Assembly (NCBI GenBank): GCA_017622215.1
Contig: JAGARO010000010.1
Coordinates: forward strand, 1 to 64,000
From: Clostridia bacterium
Lineage (GTDB): Bacteria > Bacillota > Clostridia > Monoglobales > Monoglobaceae
Direction: 5' to 3'
DNA: 64,000 nt
Below, piece by piece: positions 16,768 to 25,334 of the stretch. Position 1 is the stretch's first letter. Each line of letters starts with the position of its first letter. The notes under the pieces are model-generated. The model made no database searches. It saw nothing but the letters and a program-made list of their open reading frames with translations, and was not told where the DNA came from. The translations under genes and the position numbers were made by a program.

Positions 16768-17190
16768 TTACAGAAATATATTTTCGCTTAAGCATTTTGT
16801 GTAAATGTCTTTTATGCGTTTACTTGTGAGGGCTGTTATGTTATTTTCGAAATGAGGGTTTTGCCTGCAGTAGTTTTCGTAGCAGGTTATATCTGTTAAA
16901 ATCTGGTCGAAATGCTCCTTGGTGTGTTGCTTGTCGTGGAGTATTTCGTCCCCGAATCGCAATATTCTTGCTCTGCACTGCACTGCAAAATTCCTTGAAA
17001 CCTCTGTTTTGAAGGCAATAAATTCATCCGACAGACTGTTTAAGGAATTGTGCATTTCCTGATTTAGAGCTCTGCCGATACATCGGGCAAGGGCGCTCCA
17101 GGGATTGATTTTCACAGGGGTTACCTGAATTAAAGTCAGTAAAATGAGAACTAGAGTACAGCCTCCTGCTGTAAGGTCTTTGAGGGTCAT
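16768..17190 (-). CDS. small membrane protein of phage lysis/tail region
   Basis: The 140-residue protein has one N-terminal membrane helix (CTLVLILLTLIQVTPVKINPW) and a long helical cytoplasmic or outside part with paired cysteines and histidines (ENYCRQNPHFENN). The pattern of a short helix, NPWSALAR, and YENYCRQNPHF resembles a small protein that often stands between tail genes and holin in Firmicutes phages. I recognise it as phage-associated but not its function; a holin partner is possible. Its start overlaps the gene before it by 4 bases. Confidence 0.75.
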   Translation of the reverse strand: MTLKDLTAGGCTLVLILLTLIQVTPVKINPWSALARCIGRALNQEMHNSLNSLSDEFIAFKTEVSRNFAVQCRARILRFGDEILHDKQHTKEHFDQILTDITCYENYCRQNPHFENNITALTSKRIKDIYTKCLSENIFL

Positions 17191-17462
17191 TCTTCGGCTC
17201 CTGACTCATATTTACGAACTGTATAAACCGGTACAATTTCGTTGTTTACAAGGCTGAACCTTTCCTCTATGTATTCATCTCCCTTAAGTTCGGGATAAGG
17301 AATGTTCTTATATGGATAGTAGCCGTTTTCTCTTGCGATTTCAGGATTTTTATTGAGATAGGATAAAAGATTTGAAAAGCCTGTCCTTTTTCCGTTAACA
17401 ACAATATATCCATTTTGGGGAACATTTGTTATATTTTTTTCATTTATAAATTTCATTAACAT
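17187..17462 (-). CDS. small phage tail-region protein (XkdX/XkdW-position), unknown function
   Basis: The 91-residue protein reads MLMKFINEKNITNVPQNGY at the start and ends with KGDEYIEERFSLVNNEIVPVY, a style found in short proteins after tail-fibre genes in phages, but I do not recognise a defined family. ATG at 17462 is chosen because AGAGG lies 6 bases upstream; the GTG at 17471 overlaps that site. It follows the gene before it without a gap and overlaps the next one by 4 bases, so it belongs to the same transcript. Confidence 0.62.
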   Translation of the reverse strand: MLMKFINEKNITNVPQNGYIVVNGKRTGFSNLLSYLNKNPEIARENGYYPYKNIPYPELKGDEYIEERFSLVNNEIVPVYTVRKYESGAEE

Positions 17463-17463
17463 A

Positions 17464-18099
17464 TTATTCACCTCTTAAAAAACTGTTTTTGCCATTACTT
17501 TTATAGAAAGTGTTAGTTAGTGTATCAATAAATCCGACTTTCAGGTCCGGTTTTCTTACTGCAGGAACTAAATCTAAAATGAGCTTGTTGTCCTGAAAGA
17601 TTTTGAAACTGTAAACTAAACCAACAGTAGAATAAGAACCGGTGCTTGTTTGAGAAAACAGTTGCAGAAACCCTTTTGTTGGAGCGTTAACACAATTTAT
17701 GGTTTCATGGATGTTTTCTTCAGGAATGGAAAATCGTGTTTCTTCCTGGGAAATTCTTTCTATTATAAATGTGTTTTTATTAAAGAAATAACTTCCTTCA
17801 GGAGTTGTAACAGATTTTTCAGATATATTAAATCTGTGCTTAGTATAGGTTGGAGTCATTAATTGCAAAGAAAAATCGGATGCCCCATCCTGACTTAAGA
17901 AATTCAGGCAATATGGATTTCCTAACAGATATCTTTTATTGCTTGCAGGTTTATATACCAGCTCTATTCTTGTTCCTTTTGCGGGAAGCTCTATTTCGCC
18001 TAAATCCAGATGTGAGGATGAGACAATTTGGATAGAGGGCACTTGCTCGTATCTGTATTTAAAGATAAGAGCCATTCGATGGATATTAAACATTGGCAT
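17464..18099 (-). CDS. phage tail/host-contact protein, carbohydrate-binding-like
   Basis: The 211-residue protein is all-beta in style. Its C-terminal block (YSFKIFQDNKLILDLVPAVR followed by KPDLKVGFIDTLTNTFY) resembles a motif of gut-phage tail-fibre ends in which an object's displacement and a later text-like repeat read vPAvRk-D-vvGlyD. I remember this motif from distal tail proteins in Clostridia phages. It is therefore likely a receptor-binding protein. Translation starts at ATG 18099 with a GGAGG site. The binding target is unknown. Confidence 0.68.
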   Translation of the reverse strand: MPMFNIHRMALIFKYRYEQVPSIQIVSSSHLDLGEIELPAKGTRIELVYKPASNKRYLLGNPYCLNFLSQDGASDFSLQLMTPTYTKHRFNISEKSVTTPEGSYFFNKNTFIIERISQEETRFSIPEENIHETINCVNAPTKGFLQLFSQTSTGSYSTVGLVYSFKIFQDNKLILDLVPAVRKPDLKVGFIDTLTNTFYKSNGKNSFLRGE

Positions 18100-18110
18100 C
18101 TTTATACCTC

Positions 18111-18893
18111 CTATTCAGGAATATATCCTATAGACAGTGCTCCCGCAACCCAGCCCCATTTATCGTATTGGAAGAAAATGTCGCATCCGACTCCTGTTAT
18201 GTCCGGTAAGCAGTTATTGAAAAATAAATTTGTGCCATAGCTTACAGCAGGTTCTCCTTCGATTGTTGCGTGAATCAGAATCTGGTGGTGCTTTCCGTCA
18301 GTAATTTCGGGAAGAACAAAGTCTATGTTTTCTAAAAGTTCTATTGAGTAGACTTTGTCCGGAAGAAGATAGGGACTCTCAAGAGGAATAATATCATGCT
18401 CCATAACCCCTTTTGCCTTTACACCTGTGTTTATGTAATCCTTTTTGTCCTCATCCCATATATACCAACAGGCATCTTCACCGATTTTTGGGACAGAGTG
18501 GGACATTAGACTTGTAATTGTGTTTATATATTCCTGCCAGATTTCAGGTGTAGGTGCAAGTGTTTCTGTAATATCCTCATTATAAGCGCCTTTAGACACT
18601 TTTATTGGAGCAAGAGAGGTGGATAGAATGTCTGTCCCATTTTCTTTTGAAGAACCGAAAATACCAACATAAACTGTTCTGTCAGTCTTTAAAGCTTCCT
18701 TTGGAATTTTACACGAGTCATCAGTTACCGGGACAGTGTAATTTTTATCTCCGCTGAAGACGGCAAATTTATTAAAGCTGTCCCATTTTGGTGAAAAGGA
18801 AAACTTACATTCATAAGTATTTACATTTCCTGTGTATACTACAGTGTTTGTAAAAATAATTTTATCGTCATTTACTGCATAATTAAATATCAT
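18111..18893 (-). CDS. phage baseplate/tail upper protein, BppU-like
   Basis: The 260-residue protein starts with a beta domain (IIFTNTVVYTGNVNTYECKF, then SFNKFAVFSGDKNYTVPV and VYVGIFGSSKENGTDILST) of the kind seen in N-terminal modules of tail proteins that bridge the tip to receptor-binding proteins. The second half, after a linker with TPEIWQEYI, is less conserved. The gene lies between two other tail genes in the same frame direction with a GGAGG site. A structural role at the tail tip is likely; the exact function is not known. Confidence 0.68.
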   Translation of the reverse strand: MIFNYAVNDDKIIFTNTVVYTGNVNTYECKFSFSPKWDSFNKFAVFSGDKNYTVPVTDDSCKIPKEALKTDRTVYVGIFGSSKENGTDILSTSLAPIKVSKGAYNEDITETLAPTPEIWQEYINTITSLMSHSVPKIGEDACWYIWDEDKKDYINTGVKAKGVMEHDIIPLESPYLLPDKVYSIELLENIDFVLPEITDGKHHQILIHATIEGEPAVSYGTNLFFNNCLPDITGVGCDIFFQYDKWGWVAGALSIGYIPE

Positions 18894-18905
18894 ATTTCCG
18901 CCTCC

Positions 18906-19673
18906 TTATACAAAATAAATATCAATGTTTTTGTAGGTCTGACTGCCAAGGGCGCAAAGAGCAATTTTATTGTCCCTTATCTCGTAGTAGATATGGGCGT
19001 TATCAGTATCAGCATTTAATATTTTGTCTGAATTTAAGTCGTATATGCGGACAGGAAATTTGTAGTTTTCATATGCACTGTGCTGAACCAAAGCAAACAT
19101 AAAATTAAAGTCTGAATAGTCAAAATCAGGGGTATAGATTGTGTTCTCATTCTTAACTGTTATGTTTGACAATGTGATTTTCTTTATATTATTTCTGCCA
19201 AATGTTACAACCTTGCTTTTTGCATGGGCTCTAAGGTCTGTAAGGACTCCGGTTGAGGAAATTTTTCCAAGGAGAATCGGATGGACATGGTTTGTGTCGG
19301 CAGGTCTGGATGGAGAACTCATAAAGGATATAATGTTTGTTTCCTCGTTGTGTTCTGCATAAATGTAATTTGTTTTGCCTGCTATGATTTCAACCTCTGT
19401 GCCATCATCGTCCACCTCAACAGTTGCACCGCTTGAGAAAAATCCAATGCCTTTGCCGATTCTGGCGATGTTATCTTCCACTGTAACCTTAAGCCCATTC
19501 ATGCTTGTTCCCGCCTCAACAAGTTCTTTTGTGAGACTGTTTAAGTCTTCAGGGGCATAGGTATCCTTTGTTAAAAAAGGGGAAACCCCTGAGCCTGTAA
19601 TCTTTTGCACGATACCATTTATATCTTCAGCTCCGTAAGTTTCCCCGTCTAAAAAACTATATTTATATGCCAT
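18906..19673 (-). CDS. phage tail structural protein
   Basis: The 255-residue protein has a short helical start (YSFLDGETYGAEDINGIVQKI and APEDLNSLTKELVEAG), followed by beta-rich sequence containing NYIYAEHNEETNIISFMSS and HVHPILLGKI. This combination occurs in phage tail-fibre attachment proteins that sit after the Gp37-like protein. AAGGAG precedes ATG at 19673. Role: minor tail component or fibre, by position. I do not know the exact family. Confidence 0.68.
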   Translation of the reverse strand: MAYKYSFLDGETYGAEDINGIVQKITGSGVSPFLTKDTYAPEDLNSLTKELVEAGTSMNGLKVTVEDNIARIGKGIGFFSSGATVEVDDDGTEVEIIAGKTNYIYAEHNEETNIISFMSSPSRPADTNHVHPILLGKISSTGVLTDLRAHAKSKVVTFGRNNIKKITLSNITVKNENTIYTPDFDYSDFNFMFALVQHSAYENYKFPVRIYDLNSDKILNADTDNAHIYYEIRDNKIALCALGSQTYKNIDIYFV

Positions 19674-19688
19674 TTTATCACTCCTTTT

Positions 19689-20624
19689 TTAATCTTCTAA
19701 TATAGGCTCCTCGCCAATTCCTTCTCCTCGTTCAGCCCACTTGCTTACACCGATTATCTTCTTTGTGATGCAGATATTCTTGTCGCCAATCCTCATCTGT
19801 ACTCTTACTGTGTCCCCTAAGTTATAGTCCCTGCCGTGAATAAAGTCAGAGGTTTTAACTGTAACACGTTTTTTTCTGCCCAGACGCTTTATTTTATCTT
19901 TCTTTCGTTCTGTGCCTGATACATTTATAGTTCCCTGAAATGCAAATAGTCCTGTAAGGTCTCGGTCGGTGCCTACGGTTGTGTTTCGGGTAGTATTTAT
20001 GTAGTCTAAAATGTCGTGGGTATAGCATAGATTATGGGCGTTGCGATTTTCAGGAGAGAGAATAATGTCCCTGATTTCTTTACCTTTCAGGAGGCTGAAA
20101 ATCCATTTTTTATTTATAGTGTCAAAGGTAACGCTGTGGCCCAGATTCTGTGTATCAAGCATCTCGCAAACAACCTCTGAAAGATTTTCGTTTTCATAGA
20201 TTGCACAGGTTATTTTGGAGGTATTTTCTATGGATTCTCCTAAAATGAAATGACTGTCGTTAAGACGTACAATTGAAGAATCTATAAATGAAGATTTTAT
20301 AAGCTTTCTTACACTTGACTCTAAAAATGCGTCATTGAAGGTATTGCTATCGGTAACTCTTTTTGTGAGTATAAAGTTCATTGTTCTTCCGTAGAGAGTC
20401 AAATCTTCTTCGTATACCTTGGTTGTGATTATAAATGAATGGCCTTTATAACAGGCAACAAGAAAATCTGTATCAAGAATTTTATGTGCCTTTTCACTTT
20501 CCTTTGGAATGTGGATTTCTGCTGTGCCAACCTTGTTAAAATACTCTGTGAGATTTACAGAAATAAAATCGGGGACGCTGCAGAGGAAATCAAAATGAAA
20601 ATCATAAAAAAATATTTCTTCCAT
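19689..20624 (-). CDS. tail tip protein, siphovirus ReqiPepy6 Gp37-like
   Basis: The 311-residue protein matches the Gp37-like tail-tip family: YDFHFDFLCSVPDFISVNLTEYF, FLVACYKGHSFIITTK, LTLYGRTMNFILTKRVT, then GRDYNLGDTVRVQMRIGDK near the C-terminus. Such proteins form the tail-tip hub, the short counterpart of tail-associated lysin proteins. There is no peptidase domain. It starts at the stop of the distal tail gene (1-base overlap), so the pair is coupled. Confidence 0.85.
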   Translation of the reverse strand: MEEIFFYDFHFDFLCSVPDFISVNLTEYFNKVGTAEIHIPKESEKAHKILDTDFLVACYKGHSFIITTKVYEEDLTLYGRTMNFILTKRVTDSNTFNDAFLESSVRKLIKSSFIDSSIVRLNDSHFILGESIENTSKITCAIYENENLSEVVCEMLDTQNLGHSVTFDTINKKWIFSLLKGKEIRDIILSPENRNAHNLCYTHDILDYINTTRNTTVGTDRDLTGLFAFQGTINVSGTERKKDKIKRLGRKKRVTVKTSDFIHGRDYNLGDTVRVQMRIGDKNICITKKIIGVSKWAERGEGIGEEPILED

Positions 20625-21457
20625 TACATTCCTGCCTCCCCGAAGAGTATATCGTGTTCAATTGAAAGGGAGATGTCTATGTTGTCAGCAACGGCTGAAA
20701 TAACATTTTCCCCCGGTACAAGACTGAAATTATAGAGGAAGCTTGTGTCTGTAAGATAGGAGAGGAGGTTTTCTCCGTCCTGCCTTTTTACAGTTCTCCT
20801 TTTAATATCAATAATAATCTCATCCCCTTTTTTGAGAGGAACTTCTGAAAAAGCAATTTCTGTGGCTGTTGTGGAATTTGTAAGGGTAACATTGCCCTCG
20901 ATTTCATCCTTGCCCTTGTAGAAAACATAAACCTTTGGACAGGTAGAAATATAGCTTATGTTATCTATGATTCTTGTGTTTGTTCTCTGGGAGAGGACTG
21001 CAGGAAGAGAAAATCCGTTTTTGATGTTTTTTTGGGTATTAAAAAGAGGATAATACTCTTTTTCAAGTTTTGTAAAATAGGGATTGTCGCAGACAAATTG
21101 TACTGCAAAAACCTTATATTTTCCAACTGTTTCGCCCATTTTAAGCTCCTGACAATAACAGGCGATTTTTCTCTCAACGCCATTATGGGACACAATAAGC
21201 TCTCCCTTGTGGTAGAGAATTCTTATAATTTCCTCCATTGAAATGTCCGGGTTAATTTCATAATCACAACTCATTGTGATAACTCTTTCCCTGTCCTTTT
21301 CGTAGTAGGTGCTTTGTCCCGGGATTGTAGGAAAATTGTAGCTTTTTCTTGTCTTTTCAATAAGGCCTGTGCCCTCAATACTTGTGATGTGAATATAGCC
21401 CTTTGAAGAACCGCTAAATGGGATTTCTCCCTCATTGTTACGGTAAATAATATCCAT
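20624..21457 (-). CDS. distal tail protein (Dit)
   Basis: The 277-residue protein has the features of the siphovirus distal tail protein: a start that sets the reference frame of the structure (IPFSGSSKGYIHITSIEGTG), TYYEKDRERVITMSCDYEI, then the hallmark FVCDNPYF, and a galectin-like C-terminal domain with YVFYKGKDEIEGNVTL. It forms the hexameric ring at the tail end that holds the tip. It overlaps the tape measure stop by 1 base. Confidence 0.9.
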   Translation of the reverse strand: MDIIYRNNEGEIPFSGSSKGYIHITSIEGTGLIEKTRKSYNFPTIPGQSTYYEKDRERVITMSCDYEINPDISMEEIIRILYHKGELIVSHNGVERKIACYCQELKMGETVGKYKVFAVQFVCDNPYFTKLEKEYYPLFNTQKNIKNGFSLPAVLSQRTNTRIIDNISYISTCPKVYVFYKGKDEIEGNVTLTNSTTATEIAFSEVPLKKGDEIIIDIKRRTVKRQDGENLLSYLTDTSFLYNFSLVPGENVISAVADNIDISLSIEHDILFGEAGM

Positions 21458-22434
21458 TATGCTCCACCTCCGTTTATGCCTGCTGCACGGATTACAGCAA
21501 GAGTTTTCTTCATCTGATTGACAGTCTCGGTATTTGTCATACCTGTGCCGTTTATGTTTATGTTGTTTGTGTTATTCACGTTGGAAACTCTGGTTGTGCC
21601 TGCAGTTTGCGGAGTCAGAGAGGCGGTAAAGGTACTTATTTTCGTGCGGATTTTTGCAAGCTGACTGTCAAGCTCGTGGATAAAAGCTGAACCGAAGTTT
21701 CGGGCGGAAACTGTACCGCTTGTGAAAAATCCCTCGGGAACCTGAAAACCCACAGCCTCAAGCTTTTCTCTCATATAGTCAACCGATGAATCTACAGCTT
21801 TTCCGAAATCCTCTGAATAAAGCTGTGCAGAAATTTCCTGGGACAAGTTCTGCTTTTTGTCCCATCCTGAAATGAAGTTCTTAAACTGTGAGTCGTCAAC
21901 GGACAAAAGTACGTTGGAAAAATTCAATGCTTCGGAGATATCCATTGAGGCAATTTCGTTGAAAAATGCCCGTGCAATTTCATCTGAAAAGCCTGATGCT
22001 CCGATTTTGTTTTTAATATTTAAGATATTGTCCCTGTATAAAGTCAGCTTTCGTATGTCGTTTTCAAAGTCGTTGAGATAATTAAGACTTTCTGTTTTGC
22101 CTCCGCTTTTGAAAGTAAACTTTCCGAAGTATCTGCCTCCGAAGTCCTTAAGCTTGTTTTCAAGCTTTTTCTGAGAATTTATTACCTGTTCGATTTCGGT
22201 TTCAGCATAGGAGGCAATGTCCTTGTAGATTGCCTTTATTTCCGATTTCAGGGTAGTCATAATTGACTTTTTAGCATTGCAGGTACGCATAAGCTGGTTT
22301 ATGTATTCCCTGTCGGAAAGCTTTTGCTCTTCAAGGATTTTGCTGTTTGTAAGCTTCTCAAGTCGCTCTTTTTCAGCGTTAAATTCTTTTATATTTTCAA
22401 GGTTTTCCCTTGAAGTGTTATCTGTGTTTGCCAT
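21457..22434 (-). CDS. short tail tape measure protein
   Basis: The 325-residue protein is mainly helical and ends with an Asn/Thr-rich stretch (NNTNNININGTGM) and MKKTLAVIRAAG, as in C-terminal parts of tape measure proteins; the region ISGWDKKQNLSQEISAQLYSEDF is also typical. It has no transmembrane segments and lacks the long N-terminal half, so it is far shorter than the usual 700-1500 residues. By the known rule of about 1.5 angstrom per residue, a tail near 50 nm would be set. It follows the Gp15-type chaperone gene, the standard place. Confidence 0.82.
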   Translation of the reverse strand: MANTDNTSRENLENIKEFNAEKERLEKLTNSKILEEQKLSDREYINQLMRTCNAKKSIMTTLKSEIKAIYKDIASYAETEIEQVINSQKKLENKLKDFGGRYFGKFTFKSGGKTESLNYLNDFENDIRKLTLYRDNILNIKNKIGASGFSDEIARAFFNEIASMDISEALNFSNVLLSVDDSQFKNFISGWDKKQNLSQEISAQLYSEDFGKAVDSSVDYMREKLEAVGFQVPEGFFTSGTVSARNFGSAFIHELDSQLAKIRTKISTFTASLTPQTAGTTRVSNVNNTNNININGTGMTNTETVNQMKKTLAVIRAAGINGGGA

Positions 22435-22445
22435 ACTTCTCCTTT

Positions 22446-22997
22446 CTACATAAGCTTTCCGAATTCCGCACCGATGTCGTTGTCGGGTTCTGTGGACGGA
22501 ATCCGGAATTGCCTCTGCAGTTTTGACAGCATTGCCCGTTGCTCCTTGTCCTGAATTTTTGATGGATTTATATTGCGGATTTGCATTACCTCACAGATAC
22601 GGTTGTCGGGGGTAAGCCCTTTAAAAAGACTTATAAATTTCCACCAGTGAATGGGGGTTTGATTCAGGTCTATGCCGTATTGGGACAGAAAGGCTGAATA
22701 AATTAAATCTCCGTCATAAGAAAAGTCAAGGAGCTTTTTTGAATTTTTCTCTGTGGGGGCAGAGGGGGAAATTGCATAAAAATTAAAAAGTTCCTTTATC
22801 GTTTCCTCCAGAGAGGGAGGAAGAGTCCTGTCTTTGAGGCACAGGGAAATTATTTTTATATATTTATCCCAAAGAGGTATATTGTCGTTTGTCATTATCT
22901 CCTCAAAGGAAATCCAGACCTTATGGCTTGTATTTATTTTATATTTTTTATCCCTGACAGTTATGAAGTCGGGCAAAGTGTCAACTAATATATTCAT
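22446..22997 (-). CDS. tail assembly chaperone, Gp15 family
   Basis: The 183-residue protein fits the phage Gp15 family: KINTSHKVWISFEEIM, LLDFSYDGDLIYSAFLSQYGIDL, then HWWKFISLFKGL. These proteins stand between the tail tube and tape measure genes and act as assembly chaperones. No separate overlapping frame for a frameshift product was found with certainty. The gene starts 2 bases after the tail tube stop. Confidence 0.88.
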   Translation of the reverse strand: MNILVDTLPDFITVRDKKYKINTSHKVWISFEEIMTNDNIPLWDKYIKIISLCLKDRTLPPSLEETIKELFNFYAISPSAPTEKNSKKLLDFSYDGDLIYSAFLSQYGIDLNQTPIHWWKFISLFKGLTPDNRICEVMQIRNINPSKIQDKEQRAMLSKLQRQFRIPSTEPDNDIGAEFGKLM

Positions 22998-22999
22998 AA

Positions 23000-23476
23000 T
23001 TAGTTAAATGAGATTGTAGCGAAATTGTCGCCTGATGTTGCAACGCCCTCGATAATTTCACCGCAGGCGCTGAAGCTTCCGCTGTATGTGTATGCGTCTG
23101 TGGAGTCGCCTTCTTTGTTAGGAATTACAGAGAAGCTTCTCTTTCTCGCCTTGTAACCGCCGTCAACCTCTTTTGAAAGGTCAACAACAATAATTGAACG
23201 GACAGCGTCTGTGCCTGTGATTTCCTTGTCGTGAATCTGGGCAATATCAAGATGAACAGGGTTTTCAGAATGCATATCAAAGGAATAGCTGATTTCAGTT
23301 GAGTAGCCTACAACTGCTGTCTGCTTGAATTCCTCGTCAATATACTGTCTTGAGTATTCAATTGGATTTTTTTCTGTTGTGATGTCAGTAAACTTTGACA
23401 TTCTGTGATAAGTTGCTACGCCGTTTTCCATAACTTCGTAAAAGGCAACTTTCTGGGCTCTTTTAACTAAGCTCAT
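23000..23476 (-). CDS. major tail tube protein
   Basis: The 158-residue protein has the beta-rich sequence expected for a small siphovirus tail tube: TYHRMSKFTDITTEKNPIEYSRQYID, VGYSTEISYSFDMHS, KARKRSFSVIPNKEG, YTYSGSFSACGEIIEG. It lies between the tail terminator and the Gp15 chaperone. The start at 23476 is preceded by AAAAGGAG. The repeated structure would stack in hexameric rings around the tape measure. Confidence 0.88.
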   Translation of the reverse strand: MSLVKRAQKVAFYEVMENGVATYHRMSKFTDITTEKNPIEYSRQYIDEEFKQTAVVGYSTEISYSFDMHSENPVHLDIAQIHDKEITGTDAVRSIIVVDLSKEVDGGYKARKRSFSVIPNKEGDSTDAYTYSGSFSACGEIIEGVATSGDNFATISFN

Positions 23477-23478
23477 TT

Positions 23479-23889
23479 TTATTTCTCCTTTTCATATACT
23501 AATCTTAATTTGATTTCATACACTGCAGATTTACTGTCAGTTTTCTTCTGTGCTCCTGAAGATAAAACTTCTAACCACAATGGGCTTATGCCCTTAATTT
23601 CAGGGAATTCCCCCTTTTCGTTTTTTTCGTATATCCACTCTGAAAGCTCTTCAAAAAGCTGTGCGGAGTCAAGATTTGTGTCGCAGAATTCGTCTGTTAC
23701 AGCTCTGTACTTTAAGATAAAGACATACTGAAAAACTGCCTCTCCGTCTGCGTAAACCTTAACGAGAGGAGTTTCGCCTGCAGGGAAAATTCCACAGGCG
23801 GGAGTAGAGTTTGGTAGATAGTCCGGGTGTATTGTAGTATTTTCCAGGGGCTTAAAATCAGAAAAAAACGCTACTGTTTCGTGAATCAG
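23479..23889 (-). CDS. tail terminator/minor capsid-3-like protein with a CTG (or ATT) start
   Basis: No ATG, GTG or TTG start exists for this frame, so it is easy to miss. The frame is open over 136 residues (IHETVAFFSDFKPLENTTIH ... LWLEVLSSGAQ ... YEIKLRLVYEKEK). The end, SGAQ followed by VYEIKLRLVY, is typical of minor capsid/tail terminator proteins that close the tail tube. GGGGG lies 7 bases before CTG at 23889, and that CTG overlaps the TGA stop of the gene before it, like a normal ATGA junction. ATT at 23886 is the alternative. Confidence 0.82.
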   Translation of the reverse strand: MIHETVAFFSDFKPLENTTIHPDYLPNSTPACGIFPAGETPLVKVYADGEAVFQYVFILKYRAVTDEFCDTNLDSAQLFEELSEWIYEKNEKGEFPEIKGISPLWLEVLSSGAQKKTDSKSAVYEIKLRLVYEKEK

Positions 23890-24155
23890 ATAAATTCCCC
23901 CTTTATTTTATAGTGAGGGCGTGTGCCCCTTAAATTATTATAAACCGCTGTGATTTTATAGGACTTGTCCTTAGGAGGATTTTCCTCGCTGGTTACTCCC
24001 CGTAGGATATAGTCCTCAGGGCTTATTTTAATTGGCTCATCTGTAAAAATTCTTACAGTAATTGTGTCTGAGCCATGGACGGATATGTTTTCATACACTG
24101 TTTTTTCATATTTTTTTGAGAGTTTGTTATGGTGATAGACCGTTATTTTATTCAA
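23886..24155 (-). CDS. head-tail stopper/minor capsid-1-like protein
   Basis: The 89-residue protein starts at TTG 24155 (GGGGTGG upstream), overlapping the end of the adaptor gene by 8 bases; the ATG at 24209 is well inside that gene. KITVYHHNKLSKKYEKTVYENISVHG with TVRIF and TDEPIKISPEDYILRG is typical of small minor capsid proteins between adaptor and tail terminator. It probably plugs the portal after packaging. The neck order adaptor, stopper, terminator, tube is complete. Confidence 0.78.
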   Translation of the reverse strand: MNKITVYHHNKLSKKYEKTVYENISVHGSDTITVRIFTDEPIKISPEDYILRGVTSEENPPKDKSYKITAVYNNLRGTRPHYKIKGEFI

Positions 24156-24483
24156 GAATAATACCACCCCTATAGAGATAATTTGTATTCCCGAAATAAA
24201 GCTTAACAATCCTTAAAATCTCCATTTCTACTGGAGAATTTTCGTATGAAACGCTGTAGCCGTCATTGTTTTCCGAAGAAATTCCAAGCCTCTTGCCGTT
24301 CTCATAGAGTAGGTCTGAAATATGACAGATGCAGGGCTTTAAGCCAGGTGCATCGATTTCTTCAAGAGGGGAGTTTACATATCTTAAAAGACAGTATTCT
24401 CCGCGGGTTTCCCATAAGGGAAACTCCGCAGATGGAATTTTCGAATTACCGTTTTCTATGTAGAAATTGTAATCAACTATCAT
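24148..24483 (-). CDS. head-tail adaptor (connector) protein
   Basis: The 111-residue protein lies straight after the capsid gene, where the ring that attaches below the portal is encoded. Its N-terminus DYNFYIENGNSKIPSAEFPLW is hydrophilic, and ENSPVEMEILRIVKLYFGNTNYL is helical. I assign the role by position and size; the family match is weak. It ends 8 bases inside the next gene. Confidence 0.7.
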   Translation of the reverse strand: MIVDYNFYIENGNSKIPSAEFPLWETRGEYCLLRYVNSPLEEIDAPGLKPCICHISDLLYENGKRLGISSENNDGYSVSYENSPVEMEILRIVKLYFGNTNYLYRGGIILE

Positions 24484-24486
24484 AGT

Positions 24487-25320
24487 TTACGCCTTGAACT
24501 GTGCGAGGACAACCTTAGAATCGTTAGAAAGAGCAACAGCGTAGAACTTATCTACTGAAATATCAGTAGCTCTCTTTAATGCCTGACGTGTTACTTCTAC
24601 GTTTGTATCTCTCTTGAGGTATACTGTAACAGCAGGAGCTTCAGCTTCGTCAAGTACCTGGAGCTGTACGATTGGGTTAGTGAATGTGCCGTCTTCTTCG
24701 TTCTTTAAAACCTTGTTTGAAACAACAATTCTTGTGTTTGCAATCATACCGATTTCTCCTGTGAGCATAACGTTACCCATATACTTGTCAGCAGAAATAA
24801 AGTCAGCATCCTTTCTTAAGTCTGTCATCTGTTCAGGGTGAATGAACATAACCTTTTCTGTGTTAACTTCTTCGTTGAACATTCCAAGGGCAGATACGAT
24901 ACCTGTATAGCCAATCTTGTTGTCTGTGCCGTCAAACTTAACTGTTGCAGTAAGAAGAACGTTTAATGCGTCGCTGTCAAGCTTTGCAGCGATTGACTTT
25001 GAAATCTGTGCGGCAGCTTCGCCAACAGGGTTACCGTAGCCTGTGATTAATGCTTCGTCTGTGATTTCAACAGCCTTAAGAGCCTTGCTTACAGTTACAG
25101 TTGTTGTAGATGCCTGAAGGTCTGACGGAGAAACTTCGTCGCCCTCTGCTACAGCTGTAGCATCACCGATATATGTGTACTGCGGAACCTTGATTGAATC
25201 CCCCGGTGTGCCAAGTAATGTTTCGTCAATTCTTGCAAATGGTGCAACAACCATTCTGCTCTGGATTTTTGATGAAATAAGGTCTGAAAGTACCTGTTCG
25301 TTAATTTCGTTGTTAAACAT
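24487..25320 (-). CDS. major capsid protein, N4-gp56/HK97-fold family
   Basis: The 277-residue protein has the features of N4-gp56-type capsid proteins: start FNNEINEQVLSDLISSKIQSRM, LGTPGDSIKVPQYTYIGDA, ASTTTVTVSKALKAVEITDEAL, TEKVMFIHPEQMTDLRK, and the end YLKRDTNVEVTRQALKRATDI. No prohead protease gene is present, as is usual for this capsid group with a Gp20-type scaffold. AAAAAGGAG precedes ATG at 25320. The size is small but complete. Confidence 0.92.
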   Translation of the reverse strand: MFNNEINEQVLSDLISSKIQSRMVVAPFARIDETLLGTPGDSIKVPQYTYIGDATAVAEGDEVSPSDLQASTTTVTVSKALKAVEITDEALITGYGNPVGEAAAQISKSIAAKLDSDALNVLLTATVKFDGTDNKIGYTGIVSALGMFNEEVNTEKVMFIHPEQMTDLRKDADFISADKYMGNVMLTGEIGMIANTRIVVSNKVLKNEEDGTFTNPIVQLQVLDEAEAPAVTVYLKRDTNVEVTRQALKRATDISVDKFYAVALSNDSKVVLAQFKA

Positions 25321-25334
25321 AATTAGTCTCCTTT

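Noticed and set aside
23510-23731. 73-codon plus-strand frame in the cassette
   Set aside because: It is antisense to the tail terminator gene that uses a CTG/ATT start; the minus-strand frame has family features.
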